From assembly GCA_002104935.1 (NCBI GenBank), contig MCGT01000017.1:124001-188000 (forward strand): a stretch of 64,000 nt of DNA, in the 5' to 3' direction. The notes under the pieces were generated by a model. That model ran no database searches. It saw only the letters and a list, made by a program, of their open reading frames with translations, and was not told where the DNA came from. Shown here piece after piece: positions 19,791-28,985 of the stretch. The position numbers and the translations under genes are program-made. Source of the stretch: Hesseltinella vesiculosa. Taxonomy: Eukaryota; Mucoromycota; Mucoromycetes; Mucorales; Cunninghamellaceae. How positions within the stretch are numbered: position 1 is the stretch's first letter; every line of letters begins with the position of its first letter.

Positions 19791-21602
19791 ATGCCATTAC
19801 CACAGGAATTAGTTGAAGATATCCTTCGGATATTGACATTGCGAGACTTGATGGTTACAAGTCTAGTCTCGCAAGCCTGGTCTCAATCGTCGCGCAAGTA
19901 TTTATACCAAACCGTTTACATACACGGCAATCGACAACGACACAACTTCTTGGCGACATTGGAAACGCTTACTCTCTCCAATCGTCAATACATCCGCGAA
20001 GTATATTTGAATGCTGCTCCTCTGGAAAAAGGTCGCTTCAGAATGATGGATGATCTAGCTATCATTTCAGAACTGTGCCCATTCCTTGAAACATTTGCAA
20101 TTGTTAGATTGGACCATCCACTTCTGGAGTATACCACTGGGACAACTCAGGTTCAAGGCTTCCCTGTTTCTGGCTTTGTCGACTATCGGTTCAAAATAGG
20201 CCTGCGTCCTTATTCCAGAATGCGTCGTATTGGCACTTTGCTGAAAGACGAAGAATTCCAGCTGCACACATCAATGTTTCACCAGCTTACCTTGGCCACA
20301 CTTTCCGAAGACCAGCTGACTACACAAATGCGCCAAAGCCTTGGCACACATCCTCCAGATACTCAGCTGTTTCCTGCGTTGCAAGTATTGGACCTGACTT
20401 GTGCCCCCAATGGATCTAATCTGGATGTCATTGCTCTGGCGTGGCTTCAGTCTCATTGTCCTCAGCTCCGCCAGCTCTCCATCCAAAATCTCCGGTTAAG
20501 AGACTATGACATGCAGACGCCCGTGCCTGTCCATTGCTCAGTAAAATCTTTGGTCTTAAAAGATGTGTTTGTGAATAACAGAAACTGGTTATCTGTGCTT
20601 GCATCGATCTACCCCGGATTACACTCACTGTCCTTGGGTCTGGATATCACTTCCCCTCTTCTGGCGATGTTCTGGGTGGACGAAGAGGATCTTCCTCAGC
20701 TTGAACGTGCTTTCGAGATAGGGATGATGTCAGAGATAGTGCATTGGATCGAGTCATGCGAGTCATTGACAACGCTTTCTATTACATCCCTAGGAGAGAC
20801 CTCAATGATAAGTCAAATCTTGGCTGAGCTCTTCTTCTTGGCCAAGGCTGGCGAATGGACCTGTCGACTGAAGCATTTCTACCTAGACAATGGCTCCGAG
20901 AACCAAGCTATGTACATCAAAACTCTCCTCGAAGCACATGCTTTGTTTGAGCATGTTGAGACGCTAAGTCTGTCAATGTTTAGCCTCCGATATGAACAAG
21001 GAACATGTGTGCCAGAGGACGTGAGTTGGACCGATTTCTCTTGTGAATTGTCACCAATGTTTCCTCCCTGCAACCTCGCTCCTGACGCCCTGAAAAATAT
21101 CACGTCACTTTGCCTGCACCATGGCGAGAACCAAGTCAAGACATCGTTGGGTCAGCTGCTATCTGCGTGCCCAAAACTACAATCATTGGTTCTTAGTGGA
21201 ATTGCCATCCAACACATCCCTTGTCAGAACCACATCTCAAATCTCCCAACTGAAAAATTCAACCTGACCGAGCTTGTTCTCGACCAATGTACAGTCGGCC
21301 GTGGTGATAGGCTATTTTCTTTCCTGGAGCACCAATTACCTCGCATTTCATCGTTGACCTTGACACAAACATACTTTTTTACATTCGAAGATCTCTTCTT
21401 GGACCTTGATGTCGTCCTTCATCACCTACAAGTGGTAGACGTTAACATTGGAGGATGGTTTTGTACTTTAATGTTGCTCGATGAAAAAGAACGCTCTGGA
21501 TGCACGGAATGGAACGCAGAATCCACTTCATTTGGCGACCCCATTCCAAGTTTCTCTTTGCGTATTGCATGCAAATATGCAGATCACGTTATTTTTAGTT
21601 AG
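19791..21602 (+). CDS. F-box/LRR array protein, diverged (603 aa)
   Basis: Single exon. F-box: 'LPQELVEDILRILTLRDLM', 'VSQAWSQSSRKYLYQTV'. LRR body: 'LAWLQSHCPQLRQLSIQNL', 'LGQLLSACPKLQSLVLSGI'. Landmarks 'MFPPCNLAPDALKNITSL' and C-terminal 'LRIACKYADHVIF' keep it in the family, but it is visibly more diverged than the 3554-14449 copies. With 22467 and 28986 it forms a third, loose subfamily. Stop follows the signature almost directly. Confidence 0.85.
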   Translation: MPLPQELVEDILRILTLRDLMVTSLVSQAWSQSSRKYLYQTVYIHGNRQRHNFLATLETLTLSNRQYIREVYLNAAPLEKGRFRMMDDLAIISELCPFLETFAIVRLDHPLLEYTTGTTQVQGFPVSGFVDYRFKIGLRPYSRMRRIGTLLKDEEFQLHTSMFHQLTLATLSEDQLTTQMRQSLGTHPPDTQLFPALQVLDLTCAPNGSNLDVIALAWLQSHCPQLRQLSIQNLRLRDYDMQTPVPVHCSVKSLVLKDVFVNNRNWLSVLASIYPGLHSLSLGLDITSPLLAMFWVDEEDLPQLERAFEIGMMSEIVHWIESCESLTTLSITSLGETSMISQILAELFFLAKAGEWTCRLKHFYLDNGSENQAMYIKTLLEAHALFEHVETLSLSMFSLRYEQGTCVPEDVSWTDFSCELSPMFPPCNLAPDALKNITSLCLHHGENQVKTSLGQLLSACPKLQSLVLSGIAIQHIPCQNHISNLPTEKFNLTELVLDQCTVGRGDRLFSFLEHQLPRISSLTLTQTYFFTFEDLFLDLDVVLHHLQVVDVNIGGWFCTLMLLDEKERSGCTEWNAESTSFGDPIPSFSLRIACKYADHVIFS

Positions 21603-22079
21603 GTTAGATATGAATGCTTTACTGTCCTTGAGACCCCCCCCCCTCTACAGACACACATCGCCTTTTTAAAAAGACGCTCTTTTCTAAGATTAGGACCCAT
21701 GCCTGGAAATAGAGCAAATGAGGGAAAAATTAACTGGGTCAAATTAACTTTGCCCGAGGTACATGTTTGCTTGTTTGAATTTCTGTGCCGCGCTGCGTGA
21801 GAGGTTTGATAATTGTTGCCCAGATCGTTTGGTCTGCCAGGATGCTCTCGTTACCGAACTATAAAAAAAACATCTTCTGTTTGAAGCCAAGTCTCATGTC
21901 AGGATACAATGAGTAATTAACGTGTGTGGTCGTGATAAAAACTACAAGGTTCTGTGATGTGATGGTGAAGAACTATGGCTACGCCATGGCCACCATTTTC
22001 AGCCTAATCAGGACCACGCCCCTGTTCCGTGTGGCACTTGTTCACGTGGTTCAAGCTCGACCGCACGACGTATGAGAGG
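21603..22079. other. Intergenic stretch
   Basis: No coding sequence recognised. A C-run (about 21636) and short direct repeats only. Confidence 0.4.
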
Positions 22080-22370
22080 CCTGATATTTCAACCAGAATT
22101 ACAGAAAATTTGGTTGAATCGATTTTTAGATCAGGTTGCCTGGGGGTCCCCTGGCAAAAATGGCCGACTTTTTGATTTTTTTAGCTGGGGAATTGGAGGT
22201 GAGAAAAAGAAACTGATCAAAAGTTGGCTAGGTGACCTTCACCAATCGACTTGATTTTTTCAGTATCTTCATCATACATGGTTCATTGTACCTTCCCAAA
22301 TTTTTATGCCGATCGAATCACTCAAAGATTCAGTGGGGCATTTTCTTTTTTTTTAAAGAAAAGAAGCTTT
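22080..22370 (-). repeat. Dispersed repeat family, copy 3 (reverse)
   Basis: Reads as the reverse complement of the 3211/18700/35480 copies: 'TTGCCTGGGGGTCCCCTGGC', 'AGCTGGGGAATTGGAGG', 'GAAACTGATCAAAAGTTGGC', 'TTCACCAATCGACTTGA', 'TTTTTCAGTATCTTCATCAT' and 'GATCGAATCACTCAAAGATT'. Very similar to the copy at 33800. Confidence 0.75.
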
Positions 22371-22466
22371 CAACCAATTTTGGATGAAACGTCAATTTTT
22401 TGAACGACCCGCTCTTTCCTCTCTCTCTTTTTATTTTTTTTTTAACCAACTTCGATTTGTGTCCAG

Positions 22467-24326
22467 ATGGGATTGCCGCCAGAAATAATACAACAAATCC
22501 TTCAGCATTTGTCACCTCAGCAGCTGTTTGTCACAGCTCTTGTCTCACGATCTTGGTCGCAGCTGTCGCTCCTCTCCATTTACGGCACGGTGCACATATA
22601 CAGCAAACGCCAACGAAAGCGTTTTATGGGAAGGCTGGATTCACTACCACTCACCTACTGCCATGCAATACAGGCTGTCTACTTGGATATTATGATTTAT
22701 GATGACCTCGCGTTCCAGCCTCTTGATTATTCTCATCACTCAGACATTGAGGACGATGCTATTGCCATCGCCGACAAATGTCCACACCTGCAAACCATTG
22801 CCTTGGTTTCCATTAATAATCCTTGCCCGCTTACTGCATCGACAGAGTTTTACGCGCATGGTATTCCTCTATGCACCGAATTCAACCCTAACTACGGAGT
22901 AGATTTGCCTTTTTGTCCTTTTGCGCGCCACATTGGTCTCTTTTTGGGGACCGAAGCTTTGTTGCAGCACCGCCCCGCCTTCCATCAACTAACCTCCGTG
23001 TCGTTCACCAATGGCCAGGTTAGCCGGATGGACCAAGGCATTATTGTCCAGCCAACAACGGTTTTCTTTCCTAATCTGCAGACCCTGCACCTGGGAGGTA
23101 ATGCCATCGATCCCAGCTTAGGCACAGCAGACCTTTTCTGGATTCAGCAGCATTGCCCTCGTCTCTCTCACTTGATCCTGCAGAGAATAAAACTTGCCTC
23201 CTCCCTCCATCCCTCACCAGCACTTCTCTCTGTCAAAACGCTGGAACTCGTGCGTGTGGAAATCTCCAACGAAAATTGGTTGCCTTTGCTTTCATCCATC
23301 TATCCAAGCTTGACGTCAATATCAATATCCTTGATTGTCTCCCCATGCGATGTCAACAGTGCTGTTGAGGCTGAACTCTACAAGACCGACGGGAGAGGAT
23401 ATCAGCTCCGGATAAATCAGCAGATCATCGATTGGATTGCTGGATACACCGGTCTGATATCACTCAACCTCGGTGATGTGAACGTTGGAAATCGCTCGGT
23501 GATCGCTGAAATTGTGGAGGGATTGATTGCTATGGCTGGCCAAGGCGCTTGGAATTGTGCACTTCAGCATTTTTCCCTTGATGGACTCAGTTATCAACAA
23601 AGGACATGGGTCAACGAGCTCTTGAAATCTCGACCATTTCAACAATTGAACACGCTGCACATATGGTTATTTTCTGTCTACCACAGGCTGAGTAGAGTGG
23701 CATCTGAAAATGCTAAAGGGTGTACCTGTATATTATCCACCGTGTTTCCTCAACGTGGCTTCGCTCCTGACGTTTTGGCACATCTCACCTCTCTGTGTTT
23801 GACTCAAGGGCATTGCAGTGTTGACATTTCTTTGAACCGGCTACTGAAATTATGTACAAATTTGAAATCCTTGGAAATTAAAAGCGGTGTCCTCGTACAT
23901 GATGTCTGCCCTCGTCATTTTTTGAGCCCTGATACTTCAAAGTATAACCTCAAAAACCTATTTCTCGATGACTGTGAAATCATGGATGCTGGGTTTTTAT
24001 TCTCATTAATACAGCACCAGCTACCCCAGCTGTCGAGGTTGTCCTTGACACGCTTACGCCTTCACCTAGTGGACAAGGACCCCGTCTTAAGCCTTGACAT
24101 TGCTTTACAATACCTGTGCGTTGCGTTGGTCACCATGGATGCCATCTTGTGCACTTGCTTATGGCTTCACGAAGAAAGTTTTGAAAAAGTGACTCGGTAC
24201 GTTGCTGATTTTGATGACGATGATGCCAGCCGCAGTACATCCAAAAATCTACCATACAACGCTGGTCATCAATTGCATGTCAGGTGTGCCTTTGCTGAAC
24301 GGGTCCATTTTTTACAAACTCAGTAG
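22467..24326 (+). CDS. F-box/LRR array protein, diverged (619 aa)
   Basis: Single exon. F-box: 'LPPEIIQQILQHLSPQQLF', 'VSRSWSQLSLLSIYGTV'. LRR body: 'LFWIQQHCPRLSHLILQRI', 'LNRLLKLCTNLKSLEIKSG'. Landmarks 'DLPFCPFARHIGLFL' and C-terminal 'LHVRCAFAERVHF'. An acidic insert near residue 95 is not in the first subfamily. The ATG follows a T-rich leader. Confidence 0.85.
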   Translation: MGLPPEIIQQILQHLSPQQLFVTALVSRSWSQLSLLSIYGTVHIYSKRQRKRFMGRLDSLPLTYCHAIQAVYLDIMIYDDLAFQPLDYSHHSDIEDDAIAIADKCPHLQTIALVSINNPCPLTASTEFYAHGIPLCTEFNPNYGVDLPFCPFARHIGLFLGTEALLQHRPAFHQLTSVSFTNGQVSRMDQGIIVQPTTVFFPNLQTLHLGGNAIDPSLGTADLFWIQQHCPRLSHLILQRIKLASSLHPSPALLSVKTLELVRVEISNENWLPLLSSIYPSLTSISISLIVSPCDVNSAVEAELYKTDGRGYQLRINQQIIDWIAGYTGLISLNLGDVNVGNRSVIAEIVEGLIAMAGQGAWNCALQHFSLDGLSYQQRTWVNELLKSRPFQQLNTLHIWLFSVYHRLSRVASENAKGCTCILSTVFPQRGFAPDVLAHLTSLCLTQGHCSVDISLNRLLKLCTNLKSLEIKSGVLVHDVCPRHFLSPDTSKYNLKNLFLDDCEIMDAGFLFSLIQHQLPQLSRLSLTRLRLHLVDKDPVLSLDIALQYLCVALVTMDAILCTCLWLHEESFEKVTRYVADFDDDDASRSTSKNLPYNAGHQLHVRCAFAERVHFLQTQ

Positions 24327-24369
24327 AGTCAAATAAACGACCCACTTTTTTTTTTTTTTTTTTTTTTGC

Positions 24370-24560
24370 TGACATCCTTTGGCTACCGATACGCCACTTG
24401 CTGATCTTGTCTCGAACGAATGGAAACAGCTGTCACGTGTTTGTATCGAATGATCACAGAATGATCACCATTCAGAAATGCATCAATGGAGACGCTTCTT
24501 GCACTTGCGTCATAGCTTGATTTAGGTCACGACAGTTCACCATCCACTATCGATCGAGAG
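24370..24560 (+). pseudogene. N-terminal fragment of an F-box/LRR copy
   Basis: After a T-run (24345-24367) come short pieces matching the F-box end and following segment: 'LADLVSNEWKQLSRVCIE' then stop, and 'HQWRRFLHLRHSLI' (compare 'RQRKRFMGRLDSLPL'). No downstream body; the palindrome begins about 130 nt later. Confidence 0.55.
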
Positions 24561-24694
24561 CCGTTTGAACCTGGTAGCCATGATATCCACATCCTGGTTA
24601 CGATCGAGGCAAGAAGGTGACCCCCCCCCAAAAAAAAAAAAAAACCCATTGAGGCTGGGCTATTCATTTTTATTGCCATTTATGCCGGAAATAG

Positions 24695-25868
24695 AGAATT
24701 TTTAGTGATGATTGGCGCGCAGGATAGAAATTTTAGCAGGCAAAAGAGAACCAATTCACTGGCAAAATAAATTTGAGTGCACGCAAACCAGGTCTGATTT
24801 GCACGCAAAGCATTTCCAGTGCACGTGAACCTGGATCTCCAGCCACGCAAACCAGGCTTCCGACTCCCGCAAACCTGATGTTCTCCACCCGCAAAGCAGA
24901 TCACCGACTCCTGCAAACTTGATTTCGAAGTGCGGGAAGGCTTGGATAGTAGGAAGGTGTCATCAACATGAGTTACCCGCCCAGCCTTTTTTTATTGTCG
25001 CACTTACGTTCAAGGTGTCATCCAGATGGGTTGCCCGCCGCCCAACCATTTTTTATTGTCGCACTTACGTTCAAGATGTCTTCCAGGTGAGTTGCCCGCG
25101 CCCAACCTTTTTTTATTGTCGCACTTACGTTCAAGGTGTCATCCAGGTGAGTTGCCCGCCGCCCAACCTTTTTTTATTGTCGCACTTACGTTCAAGGTGT
25201 CATCCAAGTGAGTTGCCCGCCGCCCAGCCTTTTTTTCTTGTCGCACTTCGACATCTTTTTTTTTTTTGGATGACTCGGTGCGTTCAAAAATGTTCAAAAA
25301 TTATCAAACTTGGGAGTTGACGACATCTTTTTTTTTTAAACGCACCGAGTCATCCAAAAAAAAAAAAGATGTCGAAGTGCGACAAGAAAAAAAGGCTGGG
25401 CGGCGGGCAACTCACTTGGATGACACCTTGAACGTAAGTGCGACAAGGAAAAATGGTTGGGCGGCGGGCAACTCACCTGGATGACACCTTGAACGTAAGT
25501 GCGACAAGGAAAAATGGTTGGGCGGCGGGCAACCCATCTGGATGACATCTTGAACGTAAGTGCGACAATAAAAAAAGGCTGGGCGGGTAACTCATGTTGA
25601 TGACACCTTCCTACTATCCAAGCCTTCCCGCACTTCGAAATCAAGTTTGCAGGAGTCGGTGATCTGCTTTGCGGGTGGAGAACATCAGGTTTGCGGGAGT
25701 CGGAAGCCTGGTTTGCGTGGCTGGAGATCCAGGTTCACGTGCACTGGAAATGCTTTGCGTGCAAATCAGACCTGGTTTGCGTGCACTCAAATTTATTTTG
25801 CCTGTGAATTAGTTTTCTTTTGCCTGCTAAAATTTTTATCCTGCGCGCAAACCATCACTAAAAATTCT
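24695..25868. repeat. 1.17-kb palindrome (foldback element)
   Basis: Two arms of about 560-600 nt are near-perfect reverse complements around a centre near 25,290-25,320 with a spacer of about 50 nt. Outermost matching ends: 'AGAATTTTTAGTGATG' at 24695 and its complement ending at 25868. Each arm has an outer part rich in 'GCAAACC/GCAAAGC' words and an inner part of tandem 60-61-nt units; the left arm holds four 'GTCGCACTTACGTTCAA' units and the right arm three. No transposase is encoded. It sits across the 3' end of the nuclease-like ORF at 25.8-27.7 kb. Element type (foldback transposon or hairpin locus) is inference. Confidence 0.9.
24985..25255 (+). repeat. 60-61-nt tandem repeats, left palindrome arm
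   Basis: Units start at about 24997, 25058, 25118, 25179 and a partial at 25240, each 'GTCGCACTTACGTTCAAGG' followed by 'TGTCATCCAGGTGAGTTGCC' and a T-run. The mirror set occupies about 25378-25590 on the other arm with one unit fewer. Confidence 0.9.
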
Positions 25869-27661
25869 GTACAGTAGACAGCCTTGACACTCTTGGCTGT
25901 CGTATATTTTTTGAATAGTCCTTTTTCCTTTCCTTGAACAAAGCATTGCTCCCAATCCATATTGGAGCCATGTTCCGTTCGATAGGCATCAACGAATGTC
26001 CAGTTGTCTTGCTGTAGCCGACGGTTTTGTGCACGGGCAGTGGGGAGGATATTGGCGGAAGAGACAGCAGAACTAGACGCAGCATAGGCATCGTGGCTGG
26101 AGGGGGAGGCAGGTACAAAGTTTAAATTGGCATCATTCTCTTCAGTAGGCTTGATAGGAGATGGCGTAGAGGTGGGTATCGTCAAATTGGTGCCATTCTC
26201 TTCGATAGGCATGGTAGTAGCAGTAACGGGACTGGAGGTAACAATATTGTTGTTGCTGGATGTGGATACAATCGCACAGGCAGGTACTGTGACGGTGGCG
26301 TCAATAGATGGGGTCGCTGCTGCGGTTGCGAGATCGGTGATGTTTGCGTCGGTAGGATCGGGCGACGTTGCAGCAAATCGCTTCCTGTGGATCTCATCGA
26401 GGACTGCTATGTGATCGTCCAAGCATTCAATCGCTCGTTTTGTGGAATCTGCACCATGATTGCCCAGCAAGATATTCTTGGTTCGGCTGAGTCCATCATG
26501 AGCGTGAAAATAAAGCTCGTCAAAGCTAATAACTTCGGCTTCGGCTTGCACAACTTCCTGGGAAAAGATTCGCTTTGCAATGCGATATAACAATTGAATG
26601 GTTTGGTCATCACGCCGATCCATGCTGATCAATGATGTTTTTCCTTCGATAAGAAAATGGCAAACTGCCACCATGGCTTCCAAGGACTGCTTTTCAAGTG
26701 ATTGCTGATTGTTCGTTTGTTGATCAAAAAACAGTTCTTTGCCCACCCTTGGCATGGCAGGTTTTCAGCATACGGAATCTGTGAGCATTCATAAGTCAGT
26801 TCTGTTACTGCTTGAGAGGTATTTTTGATGATGATCGCCAAAACAATAGGCAACTTCTTGTAAAGCTTGTAGATTGAAAGAGAATAATCCATCAACCTCC
26901 GGAAGAAATTCATATTAGCCGAATGTTGAACTTCAATAAGGATTGGGGGGTAATTTTTGAATTCATTAGAAGGGCAGTAGAGCACATCTGATCGCATGAA
27001 GTTGGGCCATTCTGCTGGTCTTGTTGAATATTTGTACTGTGCTTCGTCACCTATGTAAACTTTGGCTAATAAACACAGCAAGTAATTCAATTAGAATCTT
27101 TTCAGGTTTATTAGTACTTCCAAAATTCGAATGAAGAAGAAAAAGAAACTAAGGGATTTAAGCAATACGACTAGGTGCGGAGTTTATTCGTGCACTTGTC
27201 TAATTCTAGAACAAGTCTCCGCACAGTGGATCTCCCTCAGCTTGCATATTTATTTCTTCCTGACGCTAATACGCACGAAAGAGCAAAGCATTCTATACAC
27301 CGTTTACGTCTTAGCTAGGGCGCATGCCACAACCTACACGTTCCATAAATGATAAGCAACATGCGAGAAAACAATCCCCTCTCAAAGAATGAGTTTACCT
27401 ATCAAGGCAGATACAACAATATTGATAATTTCATCATCATTCAAAATCCACTTGCTCATTAAATCGGTGCCTGGAGTGTATTTCAACGGCAAGGAAAAGA
27501 GGAGAGTTTCGCCAAGGGTTTCCATAGCAAACAAAAAACAAAAAAAAACAAAAAAACGTTTCTTTTGTTACCTCCGACCACACCTTTCGTTTATGGATAG
27601 GATAGGCCGAGCCGTCCTGAAAAAGCATTTCCATAAAAAGAGCACTGGTCGGAGGTAACAA
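25793..27661 (-). pseudogene. Broken PD-(D/E)XK-like nuclease ORF
   Basis: Reading the minus strand: 'LFQDGSAYPIHKRKVWSEV', a frame change in a T-run (about 27530-27560), 'METLGETLLFSLPLKYTPG', a possible 330-nt intron (about 27398-27066), then 'FMRSDVLYCPSNEF', 'PPILIEVQHSANMNFFRRL', another 1-nt loss near 26700 and 'LEAMVAVCHFLIEGKTSL' continuing to 'WEQCFVQGKEKGLFKKY'. The D...(9-15)...E-V-Q pair is the sort of core seen in PD-(D/E)XK/Rpn-type nucleases. A Ser/Thr/Pro-rich linker lies at about 26100-26400. The last codons run into the right arm of the palindrome. Family call is inference; at least two frame breaks make it dead or mis-sequenced. Confidence 0.5.
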
Positions 27662-27734
27662 AAAAAGTGGAAGCTAAACCAGTTTATTCAGCCAGGCTTA
27701 GAAAACGATGACCCTGAACGTAAAACTGTCCGCA

Positions 27735-28135
27735 TCAGGTAAACCCCACCCGTCCGTCCTCCTGAAAATGCAACCTAATCATCTCATCATTCACTTTTCT
27801 ATCCAATGTCATAGAACGTTCGACGACTGCCATGTTGCCGTTATGTTTGCCACGTACATCCAAGCCCCAAGGCGGTTTTCCTGCGCAGCAGGCTTTCGGA
27901 CAAGGTGGCTTGGACCTTCTCTTCGACACGTTCTTGGTGAGCAGGAGGTGAAGGGGGAGCAATGACCTGCACACGCTGGGCATTGTTGCCCCGGTCATAG
28001 TAGACGGTGAGGCAGGGCGTTCAAAAAGGTTGTCAGGACGACCCGGAGATCGCGGCTCGGAATAAAGTCATGGACAAAGTAATTCAACAGCCAATCACGC
28101 ATCATGACGATGCCGCCACGCTCCCGTCGTCGTCA
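27735..28135 (-). pseudogene. Captured fragment resembling a Ras-GEF N-terminal region
   Basis: Minus strand reads 'GGIVMMRDWLLNYFVHDFIP' and 'SRDLRVVLTTFLNALPHR' followed by a stop, then in another frame 'VYYDRGNNAQRVQVIAPP', a Glu-rich piece and 'NDEMIRLHFQEDGRV'. The first piece looks like the helical second half of a RasGEF_N (REM) module as in fungal exchange factors. There is no start, no catalytic domain and a frame break, so it is an isolated fragment of a gene that must exist elsewhere. Identification is tentative. Confidence 0.35.
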
Positions 28136-28269
28136 TCGGCAATGTGCCCACCATAACACCACCACCCCACGTACGACGTCGCTGGATCAGTTACTGTGGG
28201 CATGCCCAAATTTGCTTTCATTGCCTCTAGATTATCTTCCCCTTCAGCGTGGACTCTGCTAGCAACACT

Positions 28270-28470
28270 AGCTGAATGTAGCTACTGGCAAAGCTTACCG
28301 AGCTAGAAATCAGCCAGTGCGCAGTCCAGCTTGCCGACCTTTTATTTTTCTCCCTGAAGCACCAGCAGCCTTAGCATTTAACCGCATTCTATTCGATCAT
28401 TTTGACACTAAGTCCTATGTGAACCTTGGGGCTGCCTTGAAATACCTTCGGATCAAGCGTATATGATTCA
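28270..28470 (+). pseudogene. C-terminal-region fragment of an F-box/LRR copy
   Basis: 'KLTELEISQCAVQLADLLFF' and 'SLKHQQP' end in a stop, followed in another frame by 'SYVNLGAALKYLRIKRI'. These correspond to 'LANLTLDGCNVDGAHHLF' and 'RLNLGHLGLKKLWLIQI' of the 28986 gene. No F-box and no final signature. Confidence 0.6.
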
Positions 28471-28985
28471 ACGAGGTCGATTGTTCATCTTTATATCTCA
28501 ACGAATAGCGTAGCTCGGCACAATTTTTTGCTTAAGGCCGTCTGCGAAGAACTCTCCACGTCAAGCACCATAAAACCGACCTGCACTCTCACTGTTGTGT
28601 TATGCTGACTGTGTCTTTTTCGGCGGAAATGATCATGAAATCGAGTCGTCATTCAACCTCTTATTTACATATTCTGGTCTCGATGATCTTGCAAAAACAA
28701 GAAAAAACCCCTTTACTGCGTTCATTCTTTTATGGATGCTACCGATTAAAAAGATTGATCCACAAGTTAATAGATAAAGATGTCGCAAACATAGCTTCGA
28801 TCATCATCCTTTCAAAGCGGAAGGAAGCATCAAAAAACGACGGGCCGCATGCGCATGGCATGGGTGTTCAGGTGATGTTATTGGCTGAACGCACTCAGTC
28901 GTGTAACCTCCGCTTGTACCTTTTTTGTGGCCCGTTTCTTTTTTTTTTTTTTTTCTTCCTTTTTCTGCTTGAAATCTTTATTGAA
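28471..28985. other. Intergenic stretch
   Basis: A frame open to 28602 joins the next gene but has no family resemblance upstream of its conserved ATG. It ends in a run of about 17 T at 28938-28954, the usual array-gene leader. Confidence 0.45.

Noticed and set aside
24680..24916. Identical short 'proteins' on both sides of 25.3 kb
   Set aside because: They are the two arms of the palindrome read in mirrored frames; their composition follows the GCAAA-type repeats.
24997..25260. CRISPR array
   Set aside because: The 60-61-nt units are contiguous tandem repeats without unique spacers, in a eukaryotic context, mirrored on the other palindrome arm.
28602..28985. 128-codon N-terminal extension of the last F-box gene
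   Set aside because: The extension has no counterpart in any paralogue, contains a Phe run from the T-tract leader, and the family start is at 28986.
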